Assembly: GCF_025947365.1 (NCBI RefSeq)
Contig: NZ_CP110012.1
Span: forward strand, 2,232,001-2,296,000
Direction of reading: 5' to 3'
DNA: 64,000 nucleotides
Source: Flavobacterium sp. N502540
GTDB taxonomy: Bacteria; Bacteroidota; Bacteroidia; Flavobacteriales; Flavobacteriaceae
This document shows positions 7,794-17,259 of the stretch, in pieces. The notes below the pieces were generated by a model. That model had not been told where the DNA came from and ran no database searches. It was given only the letters and a program-made list of their open reading frames with translations. The translations under genes were made by a program, and so were the position numbers. Each line of letters starts with the position of its first letter. Position 1 is the stretch's first letter.

Positions 7794-10700
7794 GTGAAAG
7801 TAAAAGGACTATTTCTCGTGTTTTGTACGTTTTTTATTTTTCAATCCTGTGGCCGCAAATCAGCAGCCGATTTCAATTCCGATTTTTCATTATTCAAAGA
7901 GTACATTGTCAGTTTTACAGGAGGCATCGTCTCTTCGGAATCTGATATTAGAGTTGTTTTGGCTTTTGATAAAAAAGAATGGAAAGTTAATCAGGAATTA
8001 GACGACGATTTATTTGATATCTCGCCAAATGTACGCGGAAAACTAGTAGCACTCTCAACCAATACGATTGCTTTTATTCCGGAGAAAAAACTGGAAGCAG
8101 GAACAGAATATCAGGTGACTTTAAACTTAGATAAGCTTATCACTATTCCGAAAGAGAAAGAAGCAACACTTTCAAAGTTCAATTTTACCGTTAAAACCAT
8201 CAAACAGGATTTTACTATCAATACTGAGGATATTCAATCTTATAGTAAAGATTACCAATATCTGAACTGCGTATTAAAAACGGCTGATAATATGGATGTC
8301 GAAACAGCTAAAAAATTAGTTACAGCCAATCAGAACGGGAAAGAGGTTAAAATTAAATTTGAAAAACAAACGGGAACAGCTAAAGAGTTCCGTTTCAAAA
8401 TTGATAGTATTCAGCGGTTTTTAGAAGCTTCAAATTTGGAAATCGCATACGATGGAAGTGATTTTGATATTGAGCAGAAAGGGCAATTGGATTATCCAAT
8501 TACAGGTGTGAATGAATTTAAAATTGTAAAAGTCGATATTCCGGAAGGGAACAATCAGTCGATTTTAATTAATTTCTCGGAACCTTTAGAAAAAGGGCAG
8601 GATTTTAAAGGATTGGTCTCTATTCAGAATACAAACAATTTAAAATTTTCGACTCAGGGGAATGTGCTGAAAGTATATTTTAGCAATACAGCCCCGGAGA
8701 AAAAAGAAGTTCCGGCAGTGGTAGAAGAAAGTGCAGACTTAGCAGTTGATTCGTCAGCTGTCATTGTCGATTCAGCAGCGGTTGCAACGGATAGTGCTGT
8801 GGTAGTGGTTCAGAATGAAGAAGTGACTGAGGAACCGGAGGCGGTTTTATCGGGAGAATTGTTACTTGAAGTTTTTGAGGGAATTGAAAGTCAGTACGGC
8901 AAAAAGATGGACGCCAATTATACCGAGAAAATCAATTTTGACCAAATAAAACCTAACGTTCGATTGGTTAAAAATGGAACGATTCTGCCAAGTTCAAACA
9001 ACCTGAAATTGAATTTTGAAGCAGTCAATCTAAGTGCGGTTGATGTAAAGGTGTATAAAATTTACAAGAACAATATTCTTCAGTTTTTGCAGTATAATGA
9101 ACTGAACGGAAGTCAGAATCTCAAGAAAGTGGCACAACCCATAGCCAAAACCACACTGAATTTAGTCGAAAGCAAACTGATAAATCCGGCTAAGTGGAAC
9201 ACCTTTGCTCTCGATTTATCTAAAATCATTACGCCGGAACCAGGTGCAATTTACCGTGTAGAATTTGTTTACAAAAAGAAATATTCCCTTTATAAATGTG
9301 AAACCTCCGAAGAAAGTTCGGAGGAAGAGGAGGAGGAAGTAGATGAAAATGATGTTAACTACAGTGGCAATTCATACGACGATTACTATTATGACGATTA
9401 CGACTGGAGAGAAAGTCAGGATCCTTGTACAGGATCATACTACTATAATGCCAGAATTGCGACAAATATCTTAGCAACCGATTTAGGGGTTATAGCCAAA
9501 AGAGGCGAAAATAAATCGTATCTCTTTGCAGTCAATAATATCGTAACCACAGAGCCGGTTTCGAATGCGAGAGTGGACCTGTACACCTTTCAACAGCAAA
9601 AAATTGCAACTGCCGCAACAAGTAGCGAAGGAATTGCTACGTTTCAGCTCAATAAGTTTGCTTACTTTGCTATTGTTACTTTAGGAGACCAGTCCACTTA
9701 TGTGAAGTTGGATGATGGCTATTCGTTATCGGTAAGTAATTTTGATGTTGCGGGTGAAACTTTGCAAAAAGGCTTAAAAGGATTTATCTACGGCGAGCGT
9801 GGTGTTTGGCGTCCGGGAGATAATTTGTATCTGTCCTTTCTCTTAAACGATGCGTCGAATAAACTTCCAAAATCACACCCGATTAAATTTAGATTAAATG
9901 ATCCGAATGGTAAAACAACTTATCAGACGATTCAGAAAACAAACGACCTGAATCATTACAGTTTTATCGTTCCAACAAGTGCCGACGCGCCAACAGGAAA
10001 TTGGGAAGCAATGATAAGTGTGGGTGGTGCCAAGTTTTACAAAAGCATTAAAATCGAAACGATTAAACCGAATCGTTTAAAAATTAAAAATAATTTCTCC
10101 AGAAAAACATTATCATCCTCTTATCCAAATACCAGTACACTTGAAGTGACCTGGCTTCATGGTGCCATTGCAAAAAATCTGAATGTAGAAATGCAGGCAA
10201 AATTTTCGCAGCAGACTACCACATTTAAAGGATATGAGAAGTTTAATTTTGACGATTTGGTGCGCCAGTTTAGTTCAGAAGAAATTAATATTTTCTCCGG
10301 AAAATTAAATGAGAACGGAAAAGCATCGGTTGATATCCACCCAAAGCTACAAGGGCAGGCTCCCGGTATGTTGCGTGCCGCCTTCATCACAAAAGTATAT
10401 GAAGAAGGAGGTGATTTTAGTACGGATGTTATTTCGACGACTTATTCACCCTACAAAACTTATGTTGGGATAAAAGCACCGGAACCTAACAAATATGGAA
10501 TGCTGGAAACCAGAACAAACAACCGTTTTGATATTGTTACGGTGGATGAAAATGGAAGGCCAAAATCAGTGAGAAATCTGGAGGTAAAAGTGTATAAAGT
10601 AGATTGGCGCTGGTGGTGGGACGCTTCCAGTGATAATCTTTCAAATTACAACTCATCAGATGCAACCACTTCTTATAAATCTTTTGTGATCAATACAGAT

Positions 10701-13460
10701 TCCAGCGGAAAAGGAAGTATTCAGTTTTCTTTAACCGATGAAGAATGGGGGCGCTATTTGATACGTGTTGCCGATCACACAGACGGACACGCAACTGCTT
10801 TAACCGTAAATATTGACTGGCCAATCTGGTCTGGAAAAACCCGTAACAGAGATGCATCTACAGCCAATATGCTGGTATTCTCTACCGATAAGAAGAATTA
10901 TGCTGTAGGCGAAAAAGCACAGATATCTTTTCCTTCCAGTGAAGGAGGCCGCGCTTTGATTTCGATCGAAAACGGTTCAAAAGTGGTGCAGACCATCTGG
11001 GCCAAAACAAAACAGGGAGAAACTAAAGTTGAAATTCCGATTACGGCAGCAATGGCACCAAACGTGTATTTTAACATCACACTCTTGCAGCCACACGCTT
11101 CAACTAAAAACGATTCACCTATTCGTATGTATGGAATCGTTCCGATAGAAGTGGTGGATAAAAACACCATTTTAGCGCCAACGCTCTCTATGCCGGATGT
11201 TTTAAAACCGGAGCAGACTTTTACCGTAAAAGTGGGAGAGAAAACCGGAAAAGAAATGACATACACTATTGCAGTTGTAGATGAAGGACTTTTAGATTTA
11301 ACCCGTTTTAAAACACCAAATGCCTGGGACAGTTTTTATGTACGTGAAGCCTTAGGAGTTAAAACCTGGGATATTTATGATGATGTGATCGGAGCATACG
11401 GAGGAAAAATAAATCAAATCTTCAGTATTGGTGGAGATCAGGATTTAGGTGGCGGTAAAGCCAAAAAAGCCAACCGATTTAAACCAGTAGTGTTGTACTA
11501 CGGACCATTCAAATTAGAAAAAGGTCAAACGAAAGCACATCAGTTGAAATTGCCTAAATACATAGGTTCTGTTCGTACGATGGTCGTTGCTGGTGACGCC
11601 AGTACAAGTGCTTACGGAAGTGTCGAAAAAGCAACACCGGTTAAAAGTCCGTTGATGGTACTGGCTTCATTGCCTCGAAAAATATCGCCTTCAGAAAAAG
11701 TAACTATTCCGGTAACCGTTTTTGCTACCGAAAAGAATATTAAAAAGGTAACGATTCAGCTTAGAACAAGCGGCGGATTAAAAGTAATGGGAAGTGCTGC
11801 TCAAAGTCTGAGTTTTGCCCAACCTGACGAAAAAATGGCCTACTTTAATCTGGTAGTAGGTTCTGCTACCGGAATTGGAAAAGTGCAGGTAATTGCGACA
11901 TCAGGAAAAGAGAAATCAGTATATGATGTAGAGATCGATATGACCAATCCTAATCCGGTTACAAATACATATACCGATGTTGTTTTACCTCCAAACAGCA
12001 GCAAAACTATTACCTGGAAGACCTTTGGAGTTTCCGGAAGCAATAAAGCCAGACTGGAAGTTTCATCAATGCCAACGATTAATCTCAATGGAAGACTGCA
12101 ATATCTTATTCAGTATCCGCATGGCTGTGTAGAGCAAACTACTTCGTCTGTTTTTCCACAGTTGTTCTTAAGTGATATTGTTGATTTGGACAATACCCGA
12201 AAAGGAATCATTCAAAAGAATATAACGGCCGGAATTAGCAAGTTGGGAAGTTTTCAATTGCCATCAGGAGGCTTAACTTATTGGCAGGGAAGCACCACTG
12301 CCGATGATTGGGGGTCTTCTTATGCTGGACATTTCCTGATTGAAGCAGAGAAAAAAGGTTATGTTTTACCGATTAACTTTAAATCAAAATGGATTTCTTA
12401 TCAGCAAAGAGAAGCCAAACAATGGCGTTTTGAACCTAAGTACGGTAATGATCTTGCTCAGGCTTACCGATTGTATACGCTGGCGCTGGCTGGCAATGCA
12501 GATTTGTCGTCGATGAACAGATTGCGCGAAACAAAAGGCATCTCAAACGAAAGTATGCTTCGTCTGGCCGCTGCCTATGTTTTGGCCGGACAAAAATCGG
12601 CAGGGCAAAATTTATTATTGCGCACCAGTATTGATAACGAGTCCAGCGAGTACAATTATTACTATTATGGATCAAGCGAGAGAAACAGAGCGATGGCTTT
12701 AGAAACGATGCTGCTTTTAGGACAAAAACAAAAAGCATTCACTATGGCTTCTAAATTGGCTAAAGAAATGTCGACCAACCAATGGATGAGCACGCAAACA
12801 ACTGCTTATTGCCTGTATGCCATGTCTAAATTTGCTGCGGGCAATGGACCTAAAGGAATTAATCTTCAATTCAGTAAAAATGGAAAAGGGGAAACTATAA
12901 ATACACAAAAAACAATTGCCGACAGAAGTTTAACAGTTCAGACAGGTGCTAATAGTGTTGTCCTGAAGAATCTTAAAAATAACACGGTTTACGTTAGAGT
13001 TTTAAATACCGGAATATTACCAATCGGACAGGAAAATGCGATTCAGAGTGATGTTTCTGCTACTATTGTTTTCAAAAACAGAAAAGGTGGTGTTATTAAT
13101 GTTTCGAAAATCAGTCAGGGAACTGAATTTGTTGCCGAAGTTACGGTTAGAAACCAAAGAAATGAAAGCGTTCAGAATGTGGCATTGTCACAAATCTTGC
13201 CTTCAGGATTTGAAATCGTTAATACCCGTTTTACAGACTACGGTGATGCAGTCAATAATATTGCGGACTATATTGATATTCGCGACGACAGAACCAACTT
13301 CTATTTTGGAATGAAATCCAGAGAAACCAAAGTATTCAGAATTCTGTTGAATGCATCCTATTTAGGGAATTATTATTTACCGGGATTGCAGTGCGAAGCG
13401 ATGTACGACAACACCTTCCTGGCCCGAACAAAAGGATTCTGGGTTGAGGTTGTGAAATAA
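7794..13460 (+). CDS. Alpha-2-macroglobulin family lipoprotein (MG1-MG2-thioester)
   Basis: A giant (1888 aa) bacterial alpha-2-macroglobulin, thought to trap foreign proteases in the periplasm through a reactive thioester. The N-terminus is a lipoprotein signal with Cys19 (FQSC). MG domains and the bait region follow, then the thioester motif CVEQ at residues 1445-1448 within YPHGCVEQTTS, and the terpenoid-cyclase-like thioester domain. Two low-complexity inserts stand out: a Val/Ala/Asp/Ser stretch near residues 306-345, and an extremely acidic Tyr/Asp/Glu stretch near 503-540. The start is GTG, supported by the lipoprotein signal directly after it. The PBP1C gene follows, the classic yfhM-pbpC association. 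Confidence 0.92.
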   Translation: MKVKGLFLVFCTFFIFQSCGRKSAADFNSDFSLFKEYIVSFTGGIVSSESDIRVVLAFDKKEWKVNQELDDDLFDISPNVRGKLVALSTNTIAFIPEKKLEAGTEYQVTLNLDKLITIPKEKEATLSKFNFTVKTIKQDFTINTEDIQSYSKDYQYLNCVLKTADNMDVETAKKLVTANQNGKEVKIKFEKQTGTAKEFRFKIDSIQRFLEASNLEIAYDGSDFDIEQKGQLDYPITGVNEFKIVKVDIPEGNNQSILINFSEPLEKGQDFKGLVSIQNTNNLKFSTQGNVLKVYFSNTAPEKKEVPAVVEESADLAVDSSAVIVDSAAVATDSAVVVVQNEEVTEEPEAVLSGELLLEVFEGIESQYGKKMDANYTEKINFDQIKPNVRLVKNGTILPSSNNLKLNFEAVNLSAVDVKVYKIYKNNILQFLQYNELNGSQNLKKVAQPIAKTTLNLVESKLINPAKWNTFALDLSKIITPEPGAIYRVEFVYKKKYSLYKCETSEESSEEEEEEVDENDVNYSGNSYDDYYYDDYDWRESQDPCTGSYYYNARIATNILATDLGVIAKRGENKSYLFAVNNIVTTEPVSNARVDLYTFQQQKIATAATSSEGIATFQLNKFAYFAIVTLGDQSTYVKLDDGYSLSVSNFDVAGETLQKGLKGFIYGERGVWRPGDNLYLSFLLNDASNKLPKSHPIKFRLNDPNGKTTYQTIQKTNDLNHYSFIVPTSADAPTGNWEAMISVGGAKFYKSIKIETIKPNRLKIKNNFSRKTLSSSYPNTSTLEVTWLHGAIAKNLNVEMQAKFSQQTTTFKGYEKFNFDDLVRQFSSEEINIFSGKLNENGKASVDIHPKLQGQAPGMLRAAFITKVYEEGGDFSTDVISTTYSPYKTYVGIKAPEPNKYGMLETRTNNRFDIVTVDENGRPKSVRNLEVKVYKVDWRWWWDASSDNLSNYNSSDATTSYKSFVINTDSSGKGSIQFSLTDEEWGRYLIRVADHTDGHATALTVNIDWPIWSGKTRNRDASTANMLVFSTDKKNYAVGEKAQISFPSSEGGRALISIENGSKVVQTIWAKTKQGETKVEIPITAAMAPNVYFNITLLQPHASTKNDSPIRMYGIVPIEVVDKNTILAPTLSMPDVLKPEQTFTVKVGEKTGKEMTYTIAVVDEGLLDLTRFKTPNAWDSFYVREALGVKTWDIYDDVIGAYGGKINQIFSIGGDQDLGGGKAKKANRFKPVVLYYGPFKLEKGQTKAHQLKLPKYIGSVRTMVVAGDASTSAYGSVEKATPVKSPLMVLASLPRKISPSEKVTIPVTVFATEKNIKKVTIQLRTSGGLKVMGSAAQSLSFAQPDEKMAYFNLVVGSATGIGKVQVIATSGKEKSVYDVEIDMTNPNPVTNTYTDVVLPPNSSKTITWKTFGVSGSNKARLEVSSMPTINLNGRLQYLIQYPHGCVEQTTSSVFPQLFLSDIVDLDNTRKGIIQKNITAGISKLGSFQLPSGGLTYWQGSTTADDWGSSYAGHFLIEAEKKGYVLPINFKSKWISYQQREAKQWRFEPKYGNDLAQAYRLYTLALAGNADLSSMNRLRETKGISNESMLRLAAAYVLAGQKSAGQNLLLRTSIDNESSEYNYYYYGSSERNRAMALETMLLLGQKQKAFTMASKLAKEMSTNQWMSTQTTAYCLYAMSKFAAGNGPKGINLQFSKNGKGETINTQKTIADRSLTVQTGANSVVLKNLKNNTVYVRVLNTGILPIGQENAIQSDVSATIVFKNRKGGVINVSKISQGTEFVAEVTVRNQRNESVQNVALSQILPSGFEIVNTRFTDYGDAVNNIADYIDIRDDRTNFYFGMKSRETKVFRILLNASYLGNYYLPGLQCEAMYDNTFLARTKGFWVEVVK

Positions 13461-13513
13461 ATTATTGGTCATGATTTTTCGTCACGACTCGAGCGATAGC
13501 GAAGAGGCAAAGC

Positions 13514-13698
13514 AATTCTCGAATCTAAATTATTATAAATTAATTCGAGAATTCGTGGCAAAAAAATCGGTGTTAATCTGTACAATCTGTGGTTAATAAA
13601 CTTTGTGTACTTTGTCGTAAAATATAGTTTCACACAGATTTTGCAGATCAGGCAGATAAAATAAAATCTGCCAAATCTGCGGAATCTGCGAGCAAAAA
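13514..13698. repeat. Intergenic repeat region between the macroglobulin and PBP1C genes
   Basis: This gap (13461-13753) holds no gene. It contains an exact 11-bp inverted repeat AATTCTCGAAT/ATTCGAGAATT (13514-13524, 13543-13553), then GAATTCGTGGC and AATCTGTGG wording like that at 1.87-1.96 kb. A long imperfect hairpin follows with 25-base arms at 13633-13657 and 13666-13690 (20 of 25 positions pair), built from repeated AATCTGC words. Confidence 0.6.
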
Positions 13699-13753
13699 AA
13701 CTTTGCGGACTTAGCGAATAACGTAGCGACTTCGCGGTTAAATAAATATTACG

Positions 13754-16129
13754 TTGAAAAAGAAACTTATCGCGTTTTCACAACGCATTATAAACTGGAT
13801 TAAAAAGAACAAAATAAAATCAGCAATTGCATTTGTGCTCTTGCTGATTTATTATTTCTCCATTCCCCGAACATTGTTTAAAGAGCCGTACTCAACGGTT
13901 ATCGAAAGTAAAGAAGGAGAGCTGTTAGGAGCAAAAATCGCTCCTGACGGACAATGGCGTTTTCCGGCGCAGGACAGTGTACCGGATAAATTCAAGAAAT
14001 GTATTGTTTATTTTGAAGACGAGTATTTCTATAAACACCCCGGTTTTAATCCGGTTGCGATGGTAAATGCCATCAAACAGAACCAAAAAGCAGGAAAAGT
14101 AGTTCGCGGCGGAAGCACACTGACGCAACAAGTCATCCGATTGTCCCGAAAAGGAAAAGGAAGAACCTATTTTGAAAAATTGATCGAAATGATTCTCGCC
14201 ACGCGATTGGAATTGGGATATTCTAAAGATGAAATTCTCGAGTTATATGCGGCCCATGCTCCATTTGGAGGAAATGTTGTCGGGCTCGAAATGGCTTCGT
14301 GGCGTTATTTTGGCGTGCAGTCTAATCAATTGTCGTGGGCAGAAAATGCTACACTGGCGGTTTTACCTAATGCACCGAGTCTGATTTATCCCGGAAAAAA
14401 TCAAATCAAATTATTAAACAAGCGAAACCGACTCCTTCTTAAACTGCATAAAGAGGGCGTAATTGATCAGCAAACGTATGAACTTGCCATTGAAGAACCG
14501 TTGCCTCAAAAACCGTACGATTTACCTCAGATAGCACCTCATTTATTGCAAAGAGCCGCTAAAGATCAGAAAGGAACAAGGGTAAAGACAACGATTGATT
14601 ATGCGCTGCAAAACAGAGTTAATCAAATCGCGAGATATTATTACAATCAATACAAGCAGAATGAAGTACACAATCTGGCGATTTTGGTCATTGATGTTTC
14701 CAATCGAAATGTAATCAGTTACGTGGGGAATGCTCCAACCGATAAAGACCATCAAAAAGATGTTGATATTATCGAAGCACCCAGAAGTACGGGGAGTATT
14801 TTGAAACCTCTTTTATATGCAGGTATGCTGGACGATGGTGAATTACTGCCGAATACTTTAGTTGCCGATATTCCAACGCAGATTGCAGGGTATACCCCGC
14901 AAAATTTCAATCTGACCTTTGACGGAGCGGTTCCGGCACATCGGGCTCTGTCGCGCTCTCTCAATATCCCTTCGGTTTTGATGCTGCAGGAGTTTGGCGT
15001 GAATAAATTTTATGAGGAATTGCAAAAGTTTAAATTGAAGGATATCAATAAAACACCCGATCATTATGGATTGTCTCTTATTTTAGGAGGGGCCGAAAGT
15101 AATTTGTGGGATTTATGCCGAACGTATGCAAATCTGTCTTCCACATTAAATTATTATGTTAAGAATCAGGCACAATACCGAACGAATGAATTTACGGAAT
15201 TAAATTATAAGAGCAATTTTGAACCCGATTTTGGTTCCGAAAGTGATCAGAAGAACATCTTGGGTGCCGGATCAATTTGGTCAGCTTACAATGCCATGGA
15301 AGAGGTCAACAGACCGGAAGGAGATGAAGCCTGGAAGTTTTACGACAGCTCTCTTAAAATTGCGTGGAAAACCGGAACCAGTTTTGGTAATCGCGATGCT
15401 TGGGCAATTGGTACAAATTCAAGATATGTGGTGGGAATCTGGGTTGGGAATGCAACAGGCGAGGGCAGGCCTACTTTAACAGGAGTTACAAGTGCCGCAC
15501 CGATTTTATTTGATGTTTTTAATTTACTGCCAAGACAAAGATGGTTTCAAACGCCTTATAAAGATTTAGCAGAAGTTGAGGTGTGTCGTTTAAGCGGCTA
15601 TTTGGCCAAAGACGGCTGTCCGAAAATAAAGCAATGGGTTCCCAAAAAAGGGAAATCGACCAGTGTTTGTCCGTATCACAAAACGGTTCATCTCAATTCA
15701 ACCGGACAGTTTCAGGTAAACAGCAGTTGTGAGAGTATTGATAATATTGTGACAAAAAACTGGTTTGTTTTACCTCCGGTTATGGCATGGTATTACAAGA
15801 GTCAGCATATTGAGTACTTGCCTTTGCCTCCGTTTAAAGAAGGCTGTCAGGGTACACAAACCACAACAATGGATTTTATTTATCCCAAAACCAATGGTAA
15901 AATTTATTTAACCAAAGATTTTAATAGCAAAGTTCAGCCCGTGATTTTAAAAGTAGCCTATTCCGAAAGAGAAAAAGAGCTTTTTTGGTACGTGGATGAC
16001 GTTTATAAAGCCACCACAAAAACTTTTCACGAATTGCCGGTTACGCCAACTTCGGGAACGCATTATATCACAGTGGTAGATGCTTCTGGCAATGAAATCA
16101 GACGAAAAATTGAAATAGTGAGGGAATAA
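13754..16129 (+). CDS. pbpC: Penicillin-binding protein 1C (bifunctional peptidoglycan synthase)
   Basis: A 791-residue class A PBP with an N-terminal membrane anchor (about residues 22-38). The GT51 transglycosylase domain carries catalytic E88 in FEDEYFYKHPGF and GGSTLTQQ. The transpeptidase domain has S348-x-x-K351 (GSILKP), SLN and KTG (WKTGTSFGNRDAW). The last ~90 residues form the C-terminal domain typical of PBP1C. The start is a TTG at 13754; the basic KKKLIAFSQR before the anchor supports it. It lies downstream of the alpha-2-macroglobulin gene, an arrangement seen in many bacteria, where wall repair and protease trapping are thought to cooperate. Confidence 0.92.
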   Translation: MKKKLIAFSQRIINWIKKNKIKSAIAFVLLLIYYFSIPRTLFKEPYSTVIESKEGELLGAKIAPDGQWRFPAQDSVPDKFKKCIVYFEDEYFYKHPGFNPVAMVNAIKQNQKAGKVVRGGSTLTQQVIRLSRKGKGRTYFEKLIEMILATRLELGYSKDEILELYAAHAPFGGNVVGLEMASWRYFGVQSNQLSWAENATLAVLPNAPSLIYPGKNQIKLLNKRNRLLLKLHKEGVIDQQTYELAIEEPLPQKPYDLPQIAPHLLQRAAKDQKGTRVKTTIDYALQNRVNQIARYYYNQYKQNEVHNLAILVIDVSNRNVISYVGNAPTDKDHQKDVDIIEAPRSTGSILKPLLYAGMLDDGELLPNTLVADIPTQIAGYTPQNFNLTFDGAVPAHRALSRSLNIPSVLMLQEFGVNKFYEELQKFKLKDINKTPDHYGLSLILGGAESNLWDLCRTYANLSSTLNYYVKNQAQYRTNEFTELNYKSNFEPDFGSESDQKNILGAGSIWSAYNAMEEVNRPEGDEAWKFYDSSLKIAWKTGTSFGNRDAWAIGTNSRYVVGIWVGNATGEGRPTLTGVTSAAPILFDVFNLLPRQRWFQTPYKDLAEVEVCRLSGYLAKDGCPKIKQWVPKKGKSTSVCPYHKTVHLNSTGQFQVNSSCESIDNIVTKNWFVLPPVMAWYYKSQHIEYLPLPPFKEGCQGTQTTTMDFIYPKTNGKIYLTKDFNSKVQPVILKVAYSEREKELFWYVDDVYKATTKTFHELPVTPTSGTHYITVVDASGNEIRRKIEIVRE

Positions 16130-16170
16130 GATTTTTATAAAGAATATAATTCTGGTCCTAAAAGTGTTTT

Positions 16171-16198
16171 TTGATTTATATCAAACTTTATACTTTTG
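16171..16198 (+). promoter_or_regulatory. Promoter of the DUF2798-crp pair
   Basis: TTG at 16171-16173, a 17-base spacer and TACTTTTG at 16191-16198 match the Flavobacterium promoter form TTG-N17-23-TAnnTTTG, 45 bases before the ATG. Confidence 0.7.
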
Positions 16199-16243
16199 GG
16201 TTTATACACCTTTGTGTTCAATTAATATTAAATAAATTTTAAA

Positions 16244-16468
16244 ATGAACAAAAAGTATTTTAAGTACATCAACACATTGTTTGTTGTAATTCCAATGACA
16301 TTAATTATGGCATTTGTAGGGTTAATGCGCAATTATGGATTTGGAGAAGATTGGTTTTTAAAGTTTTTGAAAGCTTGGAGTGTGATGCTGCCTGTTGCCT
16401 ATATTGCAGCCTTTATCATTATTCCAAATGCCAGAAAACTAGCAGAAAAGACAACTACAGGGTCCTAA
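16244..16468 (+). CDS. DUF2798 small membrane protein
   Basis: A 74-residue protein with two hydrophobic helices (about residues 11-28 and 43-63) separated by a short loop, and a basic C-terminus. Helix 1 (FVVIPMTLIMAFVGLMRNYG) and helix 2 (VMLPVAYIAAFIIIPNARKL) match the DUF2798 pattern. Function is unknown in the family. A consensus promoter lies just upstream and a Crp/Fnr regulator gene follows after 43 bases, so the two are probably co-transcribed. Confidence 0.8.
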   Translation: MNKKYFKYINTLFVVIPMTLIMAFVGLMRNYGFGEDWFLKFLKAWSVMLPVAYIAAFIIIPNARKLAEKTTTGS

Positions 16469-16511
16469 TCTGTAGTATGTTTTTAGGTTTACAATTAGAA
16501 GAAATTAAGAA

Positions 16512-17084
16512 ATGAAAGAGCAACTCGCAAATTATATCAAAAGTATTATAACGGTTACCGAGGAAGAGCTGGTTGTAATTCTTTCTTACTTTAAATCTTC
16601 AACCGCAGAGAAGAATGAACTATTAGTGGTTCATGGGCAAACCAACCAACGAAGTTTTTTTGTTGGTTCCGGTTGTTTGCGAATCTATTTTATTACTGAA
16701 GATGGACAGGAAGCGACACGATATTTAGCGTTCGAAAATAATTTTGCAACAGCATTATGCAGTTTTATTTCAAACGAGCCGTCTTTAGAATTTATTCAGG
16801 CGTTAGAGCCAACGGAACTGTTATACATTTCGAGTAGCGATTTTTATTATCTATTGGAAGTTATTCCGGCTTGGGAGAAGTTCTATCGTTATTATTTAGA
16901 AAAAGCATATGTAAATAATACCAATAGACTCATGTCTTTTCTTACTCTTGATGCAACAGAAAGATACAAACAGCTAATGAGTATAAATCCCCAAATTATT
17001 CAGCGTTTATCCAATCGAATAGTAGCAACTTACCTGAATATTTCACAAGAAACATTAAGTAGACTAAAATCTAAGCGTTACTAA
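16512..17084 (+). CDS. Crp/Fnr family transcriptional regulator
   Basis: A 190-residue protein with a cyclic-nucleotide-binding-like beta roll (residues ~25-115, including LLVVHGQTNQRSFFVGSGCLRIY) and a C-terminal winged helix (about 150-190, IVATYLNISQETLSRLKS). This is the usual Bacteroidota type lacking Fnr-style iron-sulfur cysteines, so I do not infer oxygen sensing. The ligand is unknown. It probably shares the promoter of the DUF2798 gene and may regulate it; that is inference from adjacency. Confidence 0.88.
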   Translation: MKEQLANYIKSIITVTEEELVVILSYFKSSTAEKNELLVVHGQTNQRSFFVGSGCLRIYFITEDGQEATRYLAFENNFATALCSFISNEPSLEFIQALEPTELLYISSSDFYYLLEVIPAWEKFYRYYLEKAYVNNTNRLMSFLTLDATERYKQLMSINPQIIQRLSNRIVATYLNISQETLSRLKSKRY

Positions 17085-17112
17085 ATTTTTACAAGATTAT
17101 TGTGTGTGCGTG

Positions 17113-17175
17113 TCCGGCTGAGCGAAGTCGAAGCCCTTCTTTAATGAGAAAGCCTTCGACTCCGCTCAGGCTGAC
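17113..17175. repeat. Palindromic dispersed repeat (CTGAGCGAAGTCGAAG family)
   Basis: CTGAGCGAAGTCGAAG at 17118-17133 pairs with CTTCGACTCCGCTCAG at 17154-17169 with one mismatch, around a 20-base loop; flanks GTC and GAC extend the pairing. It sits between the convergent crp and RNase G genes. Confidence 0.75.
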
Positions 17176-17223
17176 TGTCGTATCCAAAATGTTTTTTTGG
17201 GAATACGTAAAAAAGCGCACAAA

Positions 17224-17253
17224 AAAACCGCCAGTCTTTCGAAAGGCGGTTTT
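17224..17253. terminator. Bidirectional terminator between crp and rng
   Basis: AAAACCGCC and GGCGGTTTT arms flank an inner CTTTCGAAAG. There are A-runs on the left and T-runs on the right, so it can end transcripts from both convergent genes. Confidence 0.85.
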
Positions 17254-17259
17254 TGTTTT

